Assembly: GCA_029974875.1 (NCBI GenBank) | Contig: JARKQP010000434.1 | Coordinates: 1-6,256 of the forward strand | Source: Mobilitalea sp. | Lineage (GTDB): Bacteria > Bacillota_A > Clostridia > Lachnospirales > Lachnospiraceae | Direction: 5' to 3' | Length of the DNA stretch: 6,256 bases | Shown: positions 5,859-6,256 of the stretch, piece after piece | Numbering within the stretch: the stretch's first letter is position 1 | Layout of the letters: every line of letters begins with the position of its first letter | Translations under genes and position numbers: made by a program | The notes under the pieces: generated by a model | Database searches by the model: none | What the model was told of the DNA's origin: nothing | Seen by the model: only the letters and a program-made list of their open reading frames with translations

Positions 5859-6256
5859 CTAAACATATTTTTTTAAAGCTGCCCTTACCGCCCCTGGGCC
5901 TGCCAGCATCTCATTTAAATAACCAACTACAGTCTCTGCCATCCCCACATCGTACAGGCTGACTCCGAAAATCCCCTCATTTTCCAGTAATGGTTTCAGT
6001 CTGCCTATATCCGCCTTATCTCCAAGCTTCAAGTCTGCAACATATGGCGTTACCATATCCAGAAGGGGATCCGGGCTTAACCGGAATTCGTTCCCTTCAT
6101 TATCAAGCCCTGTCAGATAGCGCAGCCAGCCGGCAAATACAAGCGGAATTCGTTTCAGGCTCTTTACTTCCAGCCCAGAGGAAGCCTGATATGCCTTAAT
6201 TGTCTCTCCAAAGCGGATTGCCAGCTTCTGGGACGTATCTGTGGCAATACGCTGGG
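5859..6256 (-). CDS. Mannitol dehydrogenase-family oxidoreductase, UxuB-like (C-terminal 131 residues)
   Basis: The 5' part lies outside the window; the visible part ends at TAG 5859-5861. The translation opens with QRIATDTSQKLAIRFGETIK, matching the C-terminal domain of the long-chain polyol/mannonate dehydrogenases (R-I-A-x-D-x-S-Q-K-x-x-x-R). It continues with a GWLRYLTGLD helix, IFGVSLYDVGM and the ending AGPGAVRAALKKYV, which is typical of clostridial D-mannonate oxidoreductases (about 530-540 residues). These cytoplasmic NAD(H)-dependent enzymes interconvert D-fructuronate and D-mannonate in glucuronate breakdown; close relatives use mannitol/fructose. The Rossmann domain that would help settle the substrate is missing, so I give no symbol. 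It is followed by its own terminator and is therefore the last gene of its unit, not co-transcribed by default with the surface-protein gene downstream. The neighbouring beta-helix protein favours the uronate reading. Confidence 0.85.
   Translation of the reverse strand, partial: QRIATDTSQKLAIRFGETIKAYQASSGLEVKSLKRIPLVFAGWLRYLTGLDNEGNEFRLSPDPLLDMVTPYVADLKLGDKADIGRLKPLLENEGIFGVSLYDVGMAETVVGYLNEMLAGPGAVRAALKKYV

Noticed and set aside
1..6256. tRNA, rRNA, CRISPR array or complete insertion sequence
   Set aside because: No cloverleaf, rRNA-like stretch, regularly spaced repeats or transposase with terminal inverted repeats was seen on either strand.

Overview
The window looks like accessory, carbohydrate-related DNA from a Gram-positive anaerobe of the Clostridia, most likely Lachnospiraceae. 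This placement is an inference. It rests on the domain mix of the large secreted protein (pectate-lyase-type beta-helix, cadherin-like sandwich, InlB B-repeat, Pro/Thr linker), on a uronate/polyol dehydrogenase of the type common in that group, on purine-rich ribosome binding sites, and on a group IIC intron relic. All genes read on the minus strand.

Right end (6256 down to 5859): the last 131 codons of a mannitol dehydrogenase-family oxidoreductase (D-mannonate oxidoreductase/fructuronate reductase, UxuB-like). About 100 nt after its stop lies a strong rho-independent terminator (5751 to 5710).

Middle (5708 to 5195): a compact scrapyard followed by a promoter region. Directly after the terminator U-tract begins what I read as the exact 5' end of a group IIC (bacterial class C) intron. 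It is collapsed to about 180 nt: a 5' domain I piece, a 26-codon piece of the intron reverse transcriptase, and a possible half of domain V. It is joined to a 65-nt copy of an internal segment of the large surface-protein gene. Then come a candidate promoter, two copies of the palindrome ATTTGCAAAT, an AT-rich dyad over the -10 box, and a possible 15-codon leader peptide with the best Shine-Dalgarno sequence in the window.

Left and main part (about 5170 down to 1): one uninterrupted reading frame of at least 1723 codons, cut by the window edge. It encodes a very large secreted modular protein: signal peptide, lectin-like jelly-roll, right-handed parallel beta-helix of the polysaccharide lyase/choice-of-anchor-Q type, two carboxypeptidase-regulatory-like domains, a second lectin-like jelly-roll, cadherin-like and Ig-like modules, an InlB B-repeat, a Pro/Thr linker and the start of a further module. 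A secreted polysaccharide-acting protein next to an intracellular uronate reductase fits a pectin or uronate utilisation locus, though the terminator shows they are separate transcription units.
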